DNA of 33,043 nucleotides from an uncultured Blautia sp. (lineage in GTDB: Bacteria; Bacillota; Clostridia; Lachnospirales; Lachnospiraceae), in assembly GCA_944384185.1 (NCBI GenBank), contig CALWSM010000011.1:1-33043 (forward strand), written 5' to 3'. A model generated the notes under the pieces. It did no database searches. It had not been told where the DNA came from and saw nothing but the letters and a program-made list of their open reading frames with translations. Below, piece after piece: positions 15,274 through 23,620 of the stretch. The position numbers and the translations under genes were made by a program. How positions within the stretch are numbered: the first letter of the stretch is position 1; every line of letters starts with the position of its first letter.

Positions 15274-16710
15274 ATGAGTAGTACAGCACAAAGCTTGGCA
15301 GGCAAAAGAATCTATTCTTTGCTTGATGAGAACAGTTTTGTTGAAATTGGCGGCTGTGTGACCGCAAGAAATACAGATTTCAACTTATCTGAAAAAGAAA
15401 CGCCGGCAGATGGTGTCATTACCGGATACGGCGTCATCGACGGCAGCCTGGTGTATGTTTACAGCCAGGATGCATCTGTGTTAAACGGATCTGTAGGCGA
15501 GATGCATGCAAAGAAGATCGTACATCTGTATGATCTGGCTATGAAGACAGGAGCTCCGGTGATCGGTCTGATCGACTGCGCAGGTCTCAGACTGCAGGAG
15601 GCTACAGACGCTTTGAACGCTTTCGGTGAAATTTACACAAAACAGGTTATGGCTTCAGGGGTGATCCCTCAGATCACCGGGATTTTCGGAACCTGTGGCG
15701 GCGGTCTGGCAGTAGTTCCGGCTTTGACGGATTTTACCTTCATGGAGAAGGATAAGGGCAGATTGTTTGTAAATTCTCCAAACGCTCTGGAAGGAAACGA
15801 AATTTCCAAATGTGATACTTCCAGTGCTCAGTACCAGAGCCAGAAAGCAGGTCTTGTTGACGTTCTGGGCAGCGAGGAGGAAATCCTGGCACAGATGAGA
15901 CAGCTGGTTTCCATGCTGCCTTCCAACTATGAAGATAACTCTGCATATACCGAATGCACAGACGATCTGAACCGGGTGTGCCCGGAGCTGGCAAACTGTG
16001 TGGGAGATACTTCCATCGCACTGTCCCAGATCGCAGACAACAATGAATTCTTTGAGGTAAAGACAGAGTACGCAAAAGATATGGTAACCGGCTTTATCCG
16101 CTTAAACGGCGCTACCGTAGGCTGTGTGGCAAACAGAAGCGAGATCTACAATGAAGAAGGAGAAAAGACAGACTCCTTTGACAATGTATTATCTGCAAGA
16201 GGCTGCAAGAAAGCGGCAGAATTTGTAAAATTCTGCGATGCATTCGAGATCCCTGTGCTGACCCTTACCAATGTGAAAGGATATAAGGCCACAAAATGCT
16301 CCGAAGCCAATATGGCGAGAAATGCGGCGGAGCTGACAAACGCATTTATCAGCGCCACTGTCCCGAAAGTAAACGTGGTGATCGGAGAAGCCTTCGGAAG
16401 CGCTTATCTGACCATGAACAGCAAATCTACCGGAGCGGATATGGTATATGCCTGGCCTTCTGCCCAGATCGGCATGATGGACGCAAAACTGGCGGCAAAG
16501 ATCATGTATGCCGGATCCGACGTACAGACCATCAATGAGAAAGCGGCGGAATACGCCATGCTCCAGTCCAGCGCTCTTTCAGCAGCGAAGAGAGGCTATG
16601 TAGATACCATTATAGAGCCTCTGGATACCAGAAAATATGTCATCGGTGCTTTTGAAATGTTATTCACAAAGAGAGAAAATCGTCCAGACAAAAAACACGG
16701 CACGGTTTAA
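15274..16710 (+). CDS. Biotin-dependent acyl-CoA-type carboxyltransferase subunit (MmdA/PccB/GcdA superfamily), divergent
   Basis: A 478-residue carboxyltransferase of the crotonase fold, predicted to move CO2 between biotin and an acyl-CoA. Family blocks include LLDENSFVEIGG, GVITGYGVIDG, NGSVGEMHAKKI, ASGVIPQITGIFG and GADMVYAWPSAQIG. It is about 30 residues shorter than usual at the N-terminus. The two oxyanion-hole loops differ from the textbook forms: D101-C-A-G-L-R106 instead of DSGGAR, and G142-G-G-L-A-V-V-P instead of AGGAVYSP. It heads an operon with a gamma subunit, biotin carrier, OadB and OadA, and is preceded by a CGGAGGG site. Substrate (methylmalonyl-CoA, malonyl-CoA, glutaconyl-CoA or other) cannot be decided from sequence. 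Confidence 0.85.
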   Translation: MSSTAQSLAGKRIYSLLDENSFVEIGGCVTARNTDFNLSEKETPADGVITGYGVIDGSLVYVYSQDASVLNGSVGEMHAKKIVHLYDLAMKTGAPVIGLIDCAGLRLQEATDALNAFGEIYTKQVMASGVIPQITGIFGTCGGGLAVVPALTDFTFMEKDKGRLFVNSPNALEGNEISKCDTSSAQYQSQKAGLVDVLGSEEEILAQMRQLVSMLPSNYEDNSAYTECTDDLNRVCPELANCVGDTSIALSQIADNNEFFEVKTEYAKDMVTGFIRLNGATVGCVANRSEIYNEEGEKTDSFDNVLSARGCKKAAEFVKFCDAFEIPVLTLTNVKGYKATKCSEANMARNAAELTNAFISATVPKVNVVIGEAFGSAYLTMNSKSTGADMVYAWPSAQIGMMDAKLAAKIMYAGSDVQTINEKAAEYAMLQSSALSAAKRGYVDTIIEPLDTRKYVIGAFEMLFTKRENRPDKKHGTV

Positions 16711-16724
16711 GCGAGGTGAAGCAT

Positions 16725-17510
16725 ATGAAGCAGATAGGAAAAAAATTAGGAGGACTCGTATCCTTAGGTATCCTGACCCTTTCTATGACAGGCTGTATGG
16801 GCTCTCAGGAAGAGATCAATGAGACCGTCATGAACAACCTGTACAGCACCACGACCTCTACCATGGAAACCCTTGTCACTTATGACAGCGCTACCATGGA
16901 ACAGGCCATGGAAGAGAATCCCAATATGGACGATTTTACCAAGAGCGCTTTTCAGTCTTGGATGGATTCTTCCGAAGAGTTAGGTGCTTATGTGGGATTT
17001 GAGAACGTAGATCCGGAAGACGCAGTCAGGAAAGACGGAAGCAACTATGTGGTGGATCTGGAAGCAGAATTTGAAAACGGCACGGCTGACGTGGAGATGG
17101 TTTACGACAGCAAGCTGAACGCAGAGAGCATCGGTTTCAGTCCTCAATATACTATGGGCGAAAAAATGCAGTCTGCAGTCATGAATACAATTGTCGGTCT
17201 TGGCACAGTATTTATTATTCTGTTCTTCCTGTGCTATGTTATTGATGTTTTAAAATTTGTCCCCGGCTGGGTAGAAGCTGTGGGAAAGAAATTTAAAAAG
17301 CAGCAGCCGGAAGAAGCTCAGGAAACTGTCAGGACAGCACAGCCGGTCCCGGCTCCTGCAGCGGCTCCTGAAATCCCGGAAGAAGGAGAACCGGGTGATC
17401 TGGAACTGGCAGCCGTTATCGCAGCGGCCATAGCAGCTTCTGAAAATACTTCACCGGACAGCTTTGTAGTCCGCTCTATCAGAAAATCAAAGAAAAATAA
17501 TTGGCGTTAG
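16725..17510 (+). CDS. OadG-like gamma subunit with N-terminal lipoprotein domain
   Basis: A 261-residue membrane subunit of a sodium-pump decarboxylase. It starts with a lipoprotein-type signal (LTLSMTGC, Cys24), followed by about 120 polar residues expected outside the cell. One membrane segment is centred near residue 160 (VGLGTVFIILFFLCYVIDVLKFV). A Pro/Ala-rich linker leads to a C-terminal cytoplasmic piece with LELAAVIAAAIAAS and VVRSIR, typical of OadG/gamma proteins in this family. Canonical OadG is under 100 residues, so the extracytoplasmic domain is an extension. ATG 16725 is chosen over GTG 16716 because GAGGTG lies six bases upstream. It sits 14 bases after the carboxyltransferase gene. 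In pumps of this type gamma holds the complex together. Confidence 0.8.
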   Translation: MKQIGKKLGGLVSLGILTLSMTGCMGSQEEINETVMNNLYSTTTSTMETLVTYDSATMEQAMEENPNMDDFTKSAFQSWMDSSEELGAYVGFENVDPEDAVRKDGSNYVVDLEAEFENGTADVEMVYDSKLNAESIGFSPQYTMGEKMQSAVMNTIVGLGTVFIILFFLCYVIDVLKFVPGWVEAVGKKFKKQQPEEAQETVRTAQPVPAPAAAPEIPEEGEPGDLELAAVIAAAIAASENTSPDSFVVRSIRKSKKNNWR

Positions 17511-17535
17511 CTGAAGATCATAGGAGGAAAAGAAT

Positions 17536-17907
17536 ATGAAATCTTATACAATCACTGTAAATGGCGTTGCATATGACGTAACAGTAGAAGAAGGCGCAGG
17601 TAATGGAGCAGCGCCTGCACCGGCTCCCAAAGCCGCTCCCAAAGCCGCTCCAAAGGCAGCACCTGCACCGGCAGCACCTGCGGCACCGGCCGGAGGCATT
17701 GAAGTAAAGGCTTCCGTACCGGGAAAGGTATGTAAGATCGAGGCAAACGTAGGACAGGTTGTGAAGCCTGGAGATCCTATCGTTGTTCTGGAAGCCATGA
17801 AGATGGAAATTCCCGTTGTAGCACCTCAGGACGGCACAGTGGCCAGCATTAACGTGGCAGTAGGAGACGCTGTGGAAAACGGCGATATCCTGGCTACCAT
17901 GAACTAA
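17536..17907 (+). CDS. Biotin carboxyl carrier protein of the decarboxylase/transcarboxylase complex
   Basis: A 123-residue carrier with three parts. An N-terminal strand region (MKSYTITVNGVAYDVTVEE) is followed by a flexible Ala/Pro/Lys linker at about residues 24-54 containing repeated AAPK units. The C-terminal biotinyl domain ends in the EAMKM motif, with K89 as the biotin site. It carries CO2 between the carboxyltransferases and the membrane OadB subunit. Because OadA in this operon lacks its own biotin domain, this protein probably serves both carboxyltransferases. A TAGGAGGAAAAG site precedes the ATG. Confidence 0.95.
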   Translation: MKSYTITVNGVAYDVTVEEGAGNGAAPAPAPKAAPKAAPKAAPAPAAPAAPAGGIEVKASVPGKVCKIEANVGQVVKPGDPIVVLEAMKMEIPVVAPQDGTVASINVAVGDAVENGDILATMN

Positions 17908-17953
17908 ACAGCGCAGGCTGTGTTAAAGTCAAAAAAATACGGGAGGTAAAAAC

Positions 17954-19102
17954 ATGACAAGCATTACAGATGTGGTGTCAAATCTTATCGGTCAGACCGC
18001 TTTTATGAATTTGACATTTGGAAATCTGATTATGATTTTAGTGGCGTTTGTGTTCCTGTTCCTCGCCATTAAAATGGGTTTTGAACCCCTTTTGCTGGTG
18101 CCCATCGCATTCGGTATGCTTCTGGTAAATATTTATCCGGATATCATGATCACAGCGGAAGAGGCTTCAAATGGAACGCCGGGACTTCTGCACGTTTTCT
18201 ATATCCTGGATGAGTGGAGCGTTCTGCCCTCTCTGATCTTCCTGGGAGTAGGAGCGATGACAGACTTCGGTCCCCTGATCGCAAATCCCAAGAGCTTCCT
18301 TATGGGAGCTGCGGCACAGTTAGGTATTTATGTGGCCTATTTCCTGGCCATCTTTATGGGCTTCAACGGAAAGGCAGCAGCAGCCATCTCCATTATCGGA
18401 GGCGCCGACGGCCCTACCTCTATTTTCCTGGCAGGAAAGCTGGGCCAGTCCGGACTTATGGGAGCCATCGCTGTGGCGGCTTATTCCTATATGTCCCTGG
18501 TTCCTATTATCCAGCCGCCTATTATGAAACTTCTTACCACAGAGGAAGAGAGAAAGATCAAGATGGAGCAGCTCCGTCCGGTATCCAAACTGGAAAAGAT
18601 CCTGTTCCCCATCGTTATCACTGTAGTAGTATGTCTGATCCTGCCTACCACCGCTCCTCTGGTTGGTATGCTGATGCTTGGAAACCTGTTCCGTGAGTCC
18701 GGCGTGGTAAAACAGCTGACAGAGACGGCTTCCAATGCGCTTATGTATATCGTCGTTATCCTTCTGGGAACTTCTGTAGGCGCTTCTACAAGCGCAGAGG
18801 CTTTCCTGAAGATGGATACTCTCAAGATCGTTGTCCTGGGTCTGGTGGCCTTTGCCTTCGGTACTGCAGGCGGCGTGCTCCTGGGCAAGCTGATGTGCAA
18901 GCTGTCCCACGGCAAGATCAATCCGCTGATCGGTTCCGCCGGCGTATCCGCCGTGCCTATGGCAGCCCGTGTATCTCAGAAAGTGGGAGCAGAAGCGGAT
19001 CCTACCAACTTCCTGCTGATGCACGCCATGGGACCGAACGTTGCCGGAGTTATCGGTACAGCCGTAGCTGCGGGAACCTTTATGGCGATCTTCGGCGTGT
19101 AA
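17954..19102 (+). CDS. Na+-translocating carboxybiotin decarboxylase, beta subunit (OadB/MmdB/GcdB)
   Basis: A 382-residue polytopic membrane protein that decarboxylates carboxybiotin and couples this to Na+ export. The conserved functional block [14 protein letters not shown] near residue 145 contains the key aspartate. Other typical blocks are [18 protein letters not shown] and the C-terminal [14 protein letters not shown] ... [13 protein letters not shown] with Na+-site residues. About nine to eleven membrane segments are expected. It follows the biotin carrier by 46 bases with a GGGAGG site and precedes oadA by about 33 bases. Length is slightly below that of Klebsiella OadB. Confidence 0.95.
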   Translation: MTSITDVVSNLIGQTAFMNLTFGNLIMILVAFVFLFLAIKMGFEPLLLVPIAFGMLLVNIYPDIMITAEEASNGTPGLLHVFYILDEWSVLPSLIFLGVGAMTDFGPLIANPKSFLMGAAAQLGIYVAYFLAIFMGFNGKAAAAISIIGGADGPTSIFLAGKLGQSGLMGAIAVAAYSYMSLVPIIQPPIMKLLTTEEERKIKMEQLRPVSKLEKILFPIVITVVVCLILPTTAPLVGMLMLGNLFRESGVVKQLTETASNALMYIVVILLGTSVGASTSAEAFLKMDTLKIVVLGLVAFAFGTAGGVLLGKLMCKLSHGKINPLIGSAGVSAVPMAARVSQKVGAEADPTNFLLMHAMGPNVAGVIGTAVAAGTFMAIFGV

Positions 19103-19135
19103 GGGATTAGAAGAATTTAGATGGAGGAAAAAAAG

Positions 19136-20548
19136 ATGGCAGAAGTAGTAAAAAAACCTATTAAAATTACTGAGACGATCCTGCGTGACGCTCATCAGTC
19201 TCTGATCGCCACAAGAATGACGACAGAGCAGATGCTGCCGATCGTAGATAAACTGGATAAAGTGGGTTATTACTCTGTGGAGTGCTGGGGCGGCGCAACT
19301 TTTGACGCTTCTCTGCGTTTCCTGAAGGAAGACCCATGGGAAAGACTTCGTAAATTCCGGGACGGATTTAAGAATACAAAGCTTCAGATGCTTTTCAGAG
19401 GACAGAATATCTTAGGATATCGCCCCTATGCAGATGACGTAGTGGAGTATTTTGTACAGAAGTCCATTGCAAACGGTATTGATATCATCCGTATCTTTGA
19501 CTGTATGAATGATATCAGAAATCTGCAGACTGCAGTAAAAGCCGCAAACAAAGAAAAAGGACATGCACAGGTGGCTATGTCTTATACTTTAGGCGAGGCC
19601 TACACGCTGGACTACTGGGTGGAACTGGCTAAGAAGATCGAGGATATGGGTGCAAACTCCATCTGTATCAAGGATATGGCAGGCCTGCTCCTTCCATATA
19701 CGGCTACAGAGCTGGTAACCGCCTTGAAAGAGGCCGTGGATATTCCGATCCAGCTTCATTCACATTATACTTCCGGCGTGGCTTCCATGACTTATCTGAA
19801 GGCCGTGGAGGCAGGGGTAGATGTGATCGATACGGCCATGTCTCCTTTCGCTCTGGGTACTTCCCAGCCGGCTACAGAGGTTATGGTAGAAACCTTTAAG
19901 GGAACTCCTTATGACACAGGCTTTGACCAGAAGCTGTTATCTGAGATCGCAGATTACTTCCGTCCGATCCGCGACGAGGCTCTGGAATCCGGCCTGCTCA
20001 ATCCAAAGAACCTGGGCGTAAATATCAAGACGCTTCTGTATCAGGTGCCGGGCGGTATGCTTTCCAACCTGACTTCACAGCTGAAAGAACAGCATGCAGA
20101 AGATAAATATTATGAAGTTCTGGAAGAGGTTCCAAGAGTCCGCAAAGATCTGGGCGAGCCCCCGCTGGTTACTCCGTCTTCCCAGATCGTGGGAACTCAG
20201 GCGGTATTCAATGTGCTGATGGGCGAGCGCTATAAGATGGTGACAAAGGAAACCAAAGATGTTTTAAGCGGCAAATACGGCGCTACTGTAAAACCGTTCA
20301 ATCCGGAAGTACAGAAGAAGTGCATCGGCGACGGAGAAGTGATCACCTGCCGTCCGGCAGACCTTCTGGAGCCGGAGCTGGATACTTTAAGAGGAGAAAT
20401 GGCCCAGTGGTCTGAGCAGGAGGAGGACGTACTGACTTATGCTCTGTTCCCACAGGTTGCCACAGACTTCTTTAAGTACAGAGAGGCACAGCAGACCAAG
20501 GTAGACCCAAAGGAAGCTGATACAGAAAACGGAGTATATCCGGTATAA
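19136..20548 (+). CDS. oadA: Oxaloacetate decarboxylase/pyruvate carboxylase-type carboxyltransferase subunit (OadA/PycB, no biotin domain)
   Basis: A 470-residue carboxyltransferase that interconverts oxaloacetate and pyruvate using biotin. The TIM-barrel HMGL-like domain is clear: ETILRDAHQSL with metal ligand D18, CIKDMAG with K179 (the lysine that is carbamylated), and LHSHYTSG with H208 and H210. A PYC_OADA domain follows. It ends without the C-terminal biotinyl domain of classical OadA, which is supplied separately in this operon. ATG 19136 is preferred over ATG 19121 because GGAGG (19123-19127) is then correctly spaced; the upstream start would place that site inside the gene. It is the last gene of the operon and a terminator follows. 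Confidence 0.93.
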   Translation: MAEVVKKPIKITETILRDAHQSLIATRMTTEQMLPIVDKLDKVGYYSVECWGGATFDASLRFLKEDPWERLRKFRDGFKNTKLQMLFRGQNILGYRPYADDVVEYFVQKSIANGIDIIRIFDCMNDIRNLQTAVKAANKEKGHAQVAMSYTLGEAYTLDYWVELAKKIEDMGANSICIKDMAGLLLPYTATELVTALKEAVDIPIQLHSHYTSGVASMTYLKAVEAGVDVIDTAMSPFALGTSQPATEVMVETFKGTPYDTGFDQKLLSEIADYFRPIRDEALESGLLNPKNLGVNIKTLLYQVPGGMLSNLTSQLKEQHAEDKYYEVLEEVPRVRKDLGEPPLVTPSSQIVGTQAVFNVLMGERYKMVTKETKDVLSGKYGATVKPFNPEVQKKCIGDGEVITCRPADLLEPELDTLRGEMAQWSEQEEDVLTYALFPQVATDFFKYREAQQTKVDPKEADTENGVYPV

Positions 20549-20567
20549 CGAGTTTTAAAGAAAGATA

Positions 20568-20623
20568 AGCTGTCCTGCCTGGAGTCGGTGAAAAATTTCA
20601 CCGCTCCGGGGGCAGCTTTTTTT
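20568..20623 (+). terminator. Intrinsic terminator after oadA
   Basis: A long imperfect stem: AGCTG...CCTGGAG...CGGTGAAA on the left pairs with TTTCACCG...CTCCGG...GGCAGCT on the right, followed by seven T. Confidence 0.9.
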
Positions 20624-20650
20624 GATTTCCCGGGAAAAATGTGTTATGAT
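20622..20650 (+). promoter_or_regulatory. Likely promoter of the RpiR-family regulator gene
   Basis: TTGATT (20622-20627) and TATGAT (20645-20650) are 17 bases apart, about 40 bases before the gene. The -35 overlaps the preceding terminator tail. Confidence 0.5.
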
Positions 20651-20690
20651 AAAATGCATGTGAAGAAAAAGAAAAGAAGAGGCACATGAC

Positions 20691-21617
20691 ATGAAAAATA
20701 GTACGGAACATCTGCTTGGCAGGATCAATCATCAATATCACAGCTTCAGTAAAGGCCAGAAAAAACTGGCGTCTTATATTCTGGAGAATTATGATAAGGC
20801 GGCGTTCCTCACTGCGGCAAAGCTGGGGGAAACTGTGGGAGTCAGTGAATCCACAGTGGTTCGTTTTGCCATACATCTGGGCTACAAGGGATATCCGGAA
20901 TTCCAAAAGGTCCTGGAAGAGCTGGTGAGGACTAAATTGAACTCTATACAGCGGATGGAGGTAACCTATGGGAAGGTACCTCAGTCAGAAATCCTAGATA
21001 CGGTGCTTCATTCAGACATTGACAAGATCAAGCTGACCATGGAAGGAATTGACCACCGGGCCTTTGAACTGGCTATAGAGCTTCTGCTTTCCGCCAGAAA
21101 TATTTATGTGGTGGGGATCCGAAGCTGCGCACCCCTGGCGAATTTTATGAGTTTTTATCTCAATCTGATCTTTGATAACGTAAGGCTTCTGACCACCAGC
21201 AGCTCCAGCGAGATTTTTGAACAGATGATCCATATCGGACAGGAAGATGTGATCGTGGGTATCAGTTTTCCGAGATATTCTATGCGTACTTTAAAAGCTC
21301 TGGAATTTGCCAACAACCGGAAGGCGAAGGTGATCACCCTGACAGACAGCATACATTCTCCCATGAATCTGTACTCTTCCTGTAATCTTATCGCCAGAAG
21401 CGACATGGCTTCTATCGTGGATTCGCTGGTAGCGCCCCTGAGCGTGATCAATGCCCTGGTGGTGGCCCTCAGTATGAGAAAGCAGAAGGAAGTCGTGGAA
21501 AGGCTGGAATCCCTGGAAAAAATATGGGACGAATATCAGGTGTACAATAATGATGAGATCGATCCTGCAGACGGCGAGGAAATCCATCTGCTGGATCCCA
21601 ACCGTTCAGACCGGTAG
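20691..21617 (+). CDS. MurR/RpiR family transcriptional regulator
   Basis: A 308-residue regulator with an N-terminal RpiR-type helix-turn-helix domain (about residues 1-77; FLTAAKLGETVGVSESTVVRFAIHLGYKGYPEFQ is the recognition region). A C-terminal SIS sugar-phosphate isomerase-like domain spans about residues 115-270 (NIYVVGIRSCAPLANF, VIVGISFPRYSMRTLKAL). Family members usually sense phosphosugars and repress or activate sugar catabolism genes. No sugar genes are adjacent, so its target is not evident. It has its own promoter and is followed by a flavoprotein gene after 48 bases. Confidence 0.93.
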   Translation: MKNSTEHLLGRINHQYHSFSKGQKKLASYILENYDKAAFLTAAKLGETVGVSESTVVRFAIHLGYKGYPEFQKVLEELVRTKLNSIQRMEVTYGKVPQSEILDTVLHSDIDKIKLTMEGIDHRAFELAIELLLSARNIYVVGIRSCAPLANFMSFYLNLIFDNVRLLTTSSSSEIFEQMIHIGQEDVIVGISFPRYSMRTLKALEFANNRKAKVITLTDSIHSPMNLYSSCNLIARSDMASIVDSLVAPLSVINALVVALSMRKQKEVVERLESLEKIWDEYQVYNNDEIDPADGEEIHLLDPNRSDR

Positions 21618-21665
21618 AGATATGGGACAGGAAGTTTGCAGGAGTGGGAATTATAGGAGCGGTAT

Positions 21666-22913
21666 ATGGAAAAAATAGTGATCATAGGAGGCGGTGCGGC
21701 AGGAATGGCCGCCGGGATCTTTCTGGGAGAACAGGGCCATAAGGTCCATATTTTTGAGAAAAATGAAAAGCTGGGAAAAAAATTGTTTATCACGGGAAAG
21801 GGCAGATGTAATCTGACAAATTCCTGCGATGAGGAGACCTTTTTCCAGTCTGTAGTCACAAATCCTAAATTTCTCTACAGCGCCTTTTACGGCTTTACGA
21901 ATCAAGATACAGTGGACTTTTTTGAAGGCCTGGGACTGAAGGTGAAAGAAGAGCGGGGAGGAAGGATCTTTCCTGTATCGGATCATTCATCAGATGTGAT
22001 AGGCGTACTGGAGAAAAGGCTGAAACAATTAGATGTGAAGATCCATTTAAAAAGCCGGGTTCAGGAAATTCTCACTGAGGAAGAACCGGAGGGAGAAAGA
22101 AGAGTAAAAGGGATCCGGCTGGAAAACGGAGCAAAGATCCAAGGGGACAGGGTCATTATAGCCACGGGAGGATATTCCTATCCGGCTACCGGTTCTACCG
22201 GGGACGGCTACCGCTTTGCGGAAGAGACGGGACATCAGATTGCAGACATCCGCCCGGCGCTGGTCCCTGTGGAGACCAGGGAAGAATATGTTACCCGCAT
22301 GCAGGGGCTTTCTCTGAAAAATGTGGAACTGACGGTGAAGGATGGGAAAAAGCTCCTGTATCAAAATTTCGGAGAGCTTTTGTTTACTCACTTCGGTATG
22401 TCGGGACCGCTGGTGCTGACTGCCAGTTCTTATATCGGCAGACGGTTGGAGAAAGGGCCTCTCCAGGGATTTTTAGATCTGAAACCGGCCCTGACGGCAG
22501 AGCAGTTGGACCGGCGGCTTTTGCGGGAATTTGAAGAAGGAATGAACCGTCAGTTTAAAAACGTGATCACCGGATGGTTCCCGGCAAAGCTTTATCCGGT
22601 GATGCTGGAGCTGGGCGGGATCCTTCCGGAAAAGAAGGTAAATGAGATCACAAGAGAAGAGAGGATGGCTTTTCTTGACAAGGTGAAAAGGTTTCCTTTT
22701 ACGATCACAGGGCTGAGAGATTTCAGGGAAGCGATCATCACCCAGGGAGGCGTTAAGGTAAGAGAGATCGATCCGGGGACCATGGAATCCAGGAAAGTAA
22801 GGGGGCTTTATTTCATAGGGGAGGTATTGGATCTGGACGCCGTTACCGGCGGCTTTAATCTCCAGATCGCCTGGTCCACGGCAAAAGCAGCGGCAAGGAA
22901 AGAGATCAGTTGA
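21666..22913 (+). CDS. HI0933/YhiN-family NAD(P)/FAD-dependent oxidoreductase
   Basis: A 415-residue flavoprotein. The N-terminal dinucleotide motif GGGAAG is at residues 8-13, followed by the family signature LGKKLFITGKGRCNLTNS and, later, ATGGYSYPATGSTGDGY. The C-terminus has GGFNLQIAWSTAKAAA. This is the HI0933-like group (COG2081), which includes BaiN-type enzymes proposed to act in bile acid dehydroxylation, but most members have no proven substrate. An AGGAG site sits six bases before the ATG. cmk follows after 25 bases, so it may share a transcript with cmk-ispH-S1. Confidence 0.9.
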   Translation: MEKIVIIGGGAAGMAAGIFLGEQGHKVHIFEKNEKLGKKLFITGKGRCNLTNSCDEETFFQSVVTNPKFLYSAFYGFTNQDTVDFFEGLGLKVKEERGGRIFPVSDHSSDVIGVLEKRLKQLDVKIHLKSRVQEILTEEEPEGERRVKGIRLENGAKIQGDRVIIATGGYSYPATGSTGDGYRFAEETGHQIADIRPALVPVETREEYVTRMQGLSLKNVELTVKDGKKLLYQNFGELLFTHFGMSGPLVLTASSYIGRRLEKGPLQGFLDLKPALTAEQLDRRLLREFEEGMNRQFKNVITGWFPAKLYPVMLELGGILPEKKVNEITREERMAFLDKVKRFPFTITGLRDFREAIITQGGVKVREIDPGTMESRKVRGLYFIGEVLDLDAVTGGFNLQIAWSTAKAAARKEIS

Positions 22914-22938
22914 AAAGTTAAAAAAAGGAGTTTGAGAT

Positions 22939-23616
22939 ATGGCAGTGAATATTGCGATCGACGGACCGGCTGGAGCCGGAAAAAGCACTATAGCCAAAGC
23001 AGTAGCGAAAGAACTGGAATTTATTTATGTGGATACGGGAGCCATGTACAGAGCCATGGCCCTGTATCTGATCCGTCAGGGGATCTCTCCTGAGGAAAAA
23101 GAAAAAATGGAAGAAGCCTGCCGTAAGGCGGATATTTCCATTGTATATGAAAACGGGACCCAGCAGGTGATCCTGAACGGGGAAAATGTAACGTCTTACC
23201 TCAGAAAGGAAGAGGTGGGGAATATGGCTTCCGTAAGCTCCGGGAATCCTGTGATAAGAGAAAAGCTGGTAGAGCTTCAGAGAAATCTGGCGGCCAGGGC
23301 CAATGTAGTGATGGACGGCAGAGATATCGGAACCTGTGTCCTTCCGGATGCGGACGTGAAGATTTATCTTACCGCAAGCGTTGAAACACGGGCTTTAAGA
23401 AGGTGCAGGGAGCTGGAGGAAAAAGGGATCCCCTGCAGCCTGGAAGAGATCCGGGACGACATCTGCCAGAGGGATAAAAGAGATATGGAGAGGGAGATAT
23501 CCCCTCTGCGCCAGGCCGCAGATGCGGTACTGGTAGATTCTTCGGAGATGGGTATCCAGGAGGTAAAGGGGGAGATCCTTCGCCTTTACAGAGAAAAGCT
23601 CAGGGAAGGAAAGTAG
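22939..23616 (+). CDS. cmk: Cytidylate kinase
   Basis: A 225-residue nucleoside monophosphate kinase that phosphorylates CMP and dCMP with ATP. The P-loop GPAGAGKST starts at residue 9. The CMP-binding block VDTGAMYRAMALYLI and the DGRDIGTCVLPDADVKIYLTA block are standard, and the lid region RDKRDMEREISPL is present. Length is typical. It lies four bases before ispH. The cmk-ispH-S1 order is widespread in Clostridia. Confidence 0.97.
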   Translation: MAVNIAIDGPAGAGKSTIAKAVAKELEFIYVDTGAMYRAMALYLIRQGISPEEKEKMEEACRKADISIVYENGTQQVILNGENVTSYLRKEEVGNMASVSSGNPVIREKLVELQRNLAARANVVMDGRDIGTCVLPDADVKIYLTASVETRALRRCRELEEKGIPCSLEEIRDDICQRDKRDMEREISPLRQAADAVLVDSSEMGIQEVKGEILRLYREKLREGK

Positions 23617-23620
23617 CAGG

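Noticed and set aside
17611-17697. Repeated GCTCCC/AAAGCC units resembling a tandem repeat
   Set aside because: They encode the Ala-Pro-Lys linker normal in biotin carriers, so this is a protein linker and not a separate DNA repeat element.
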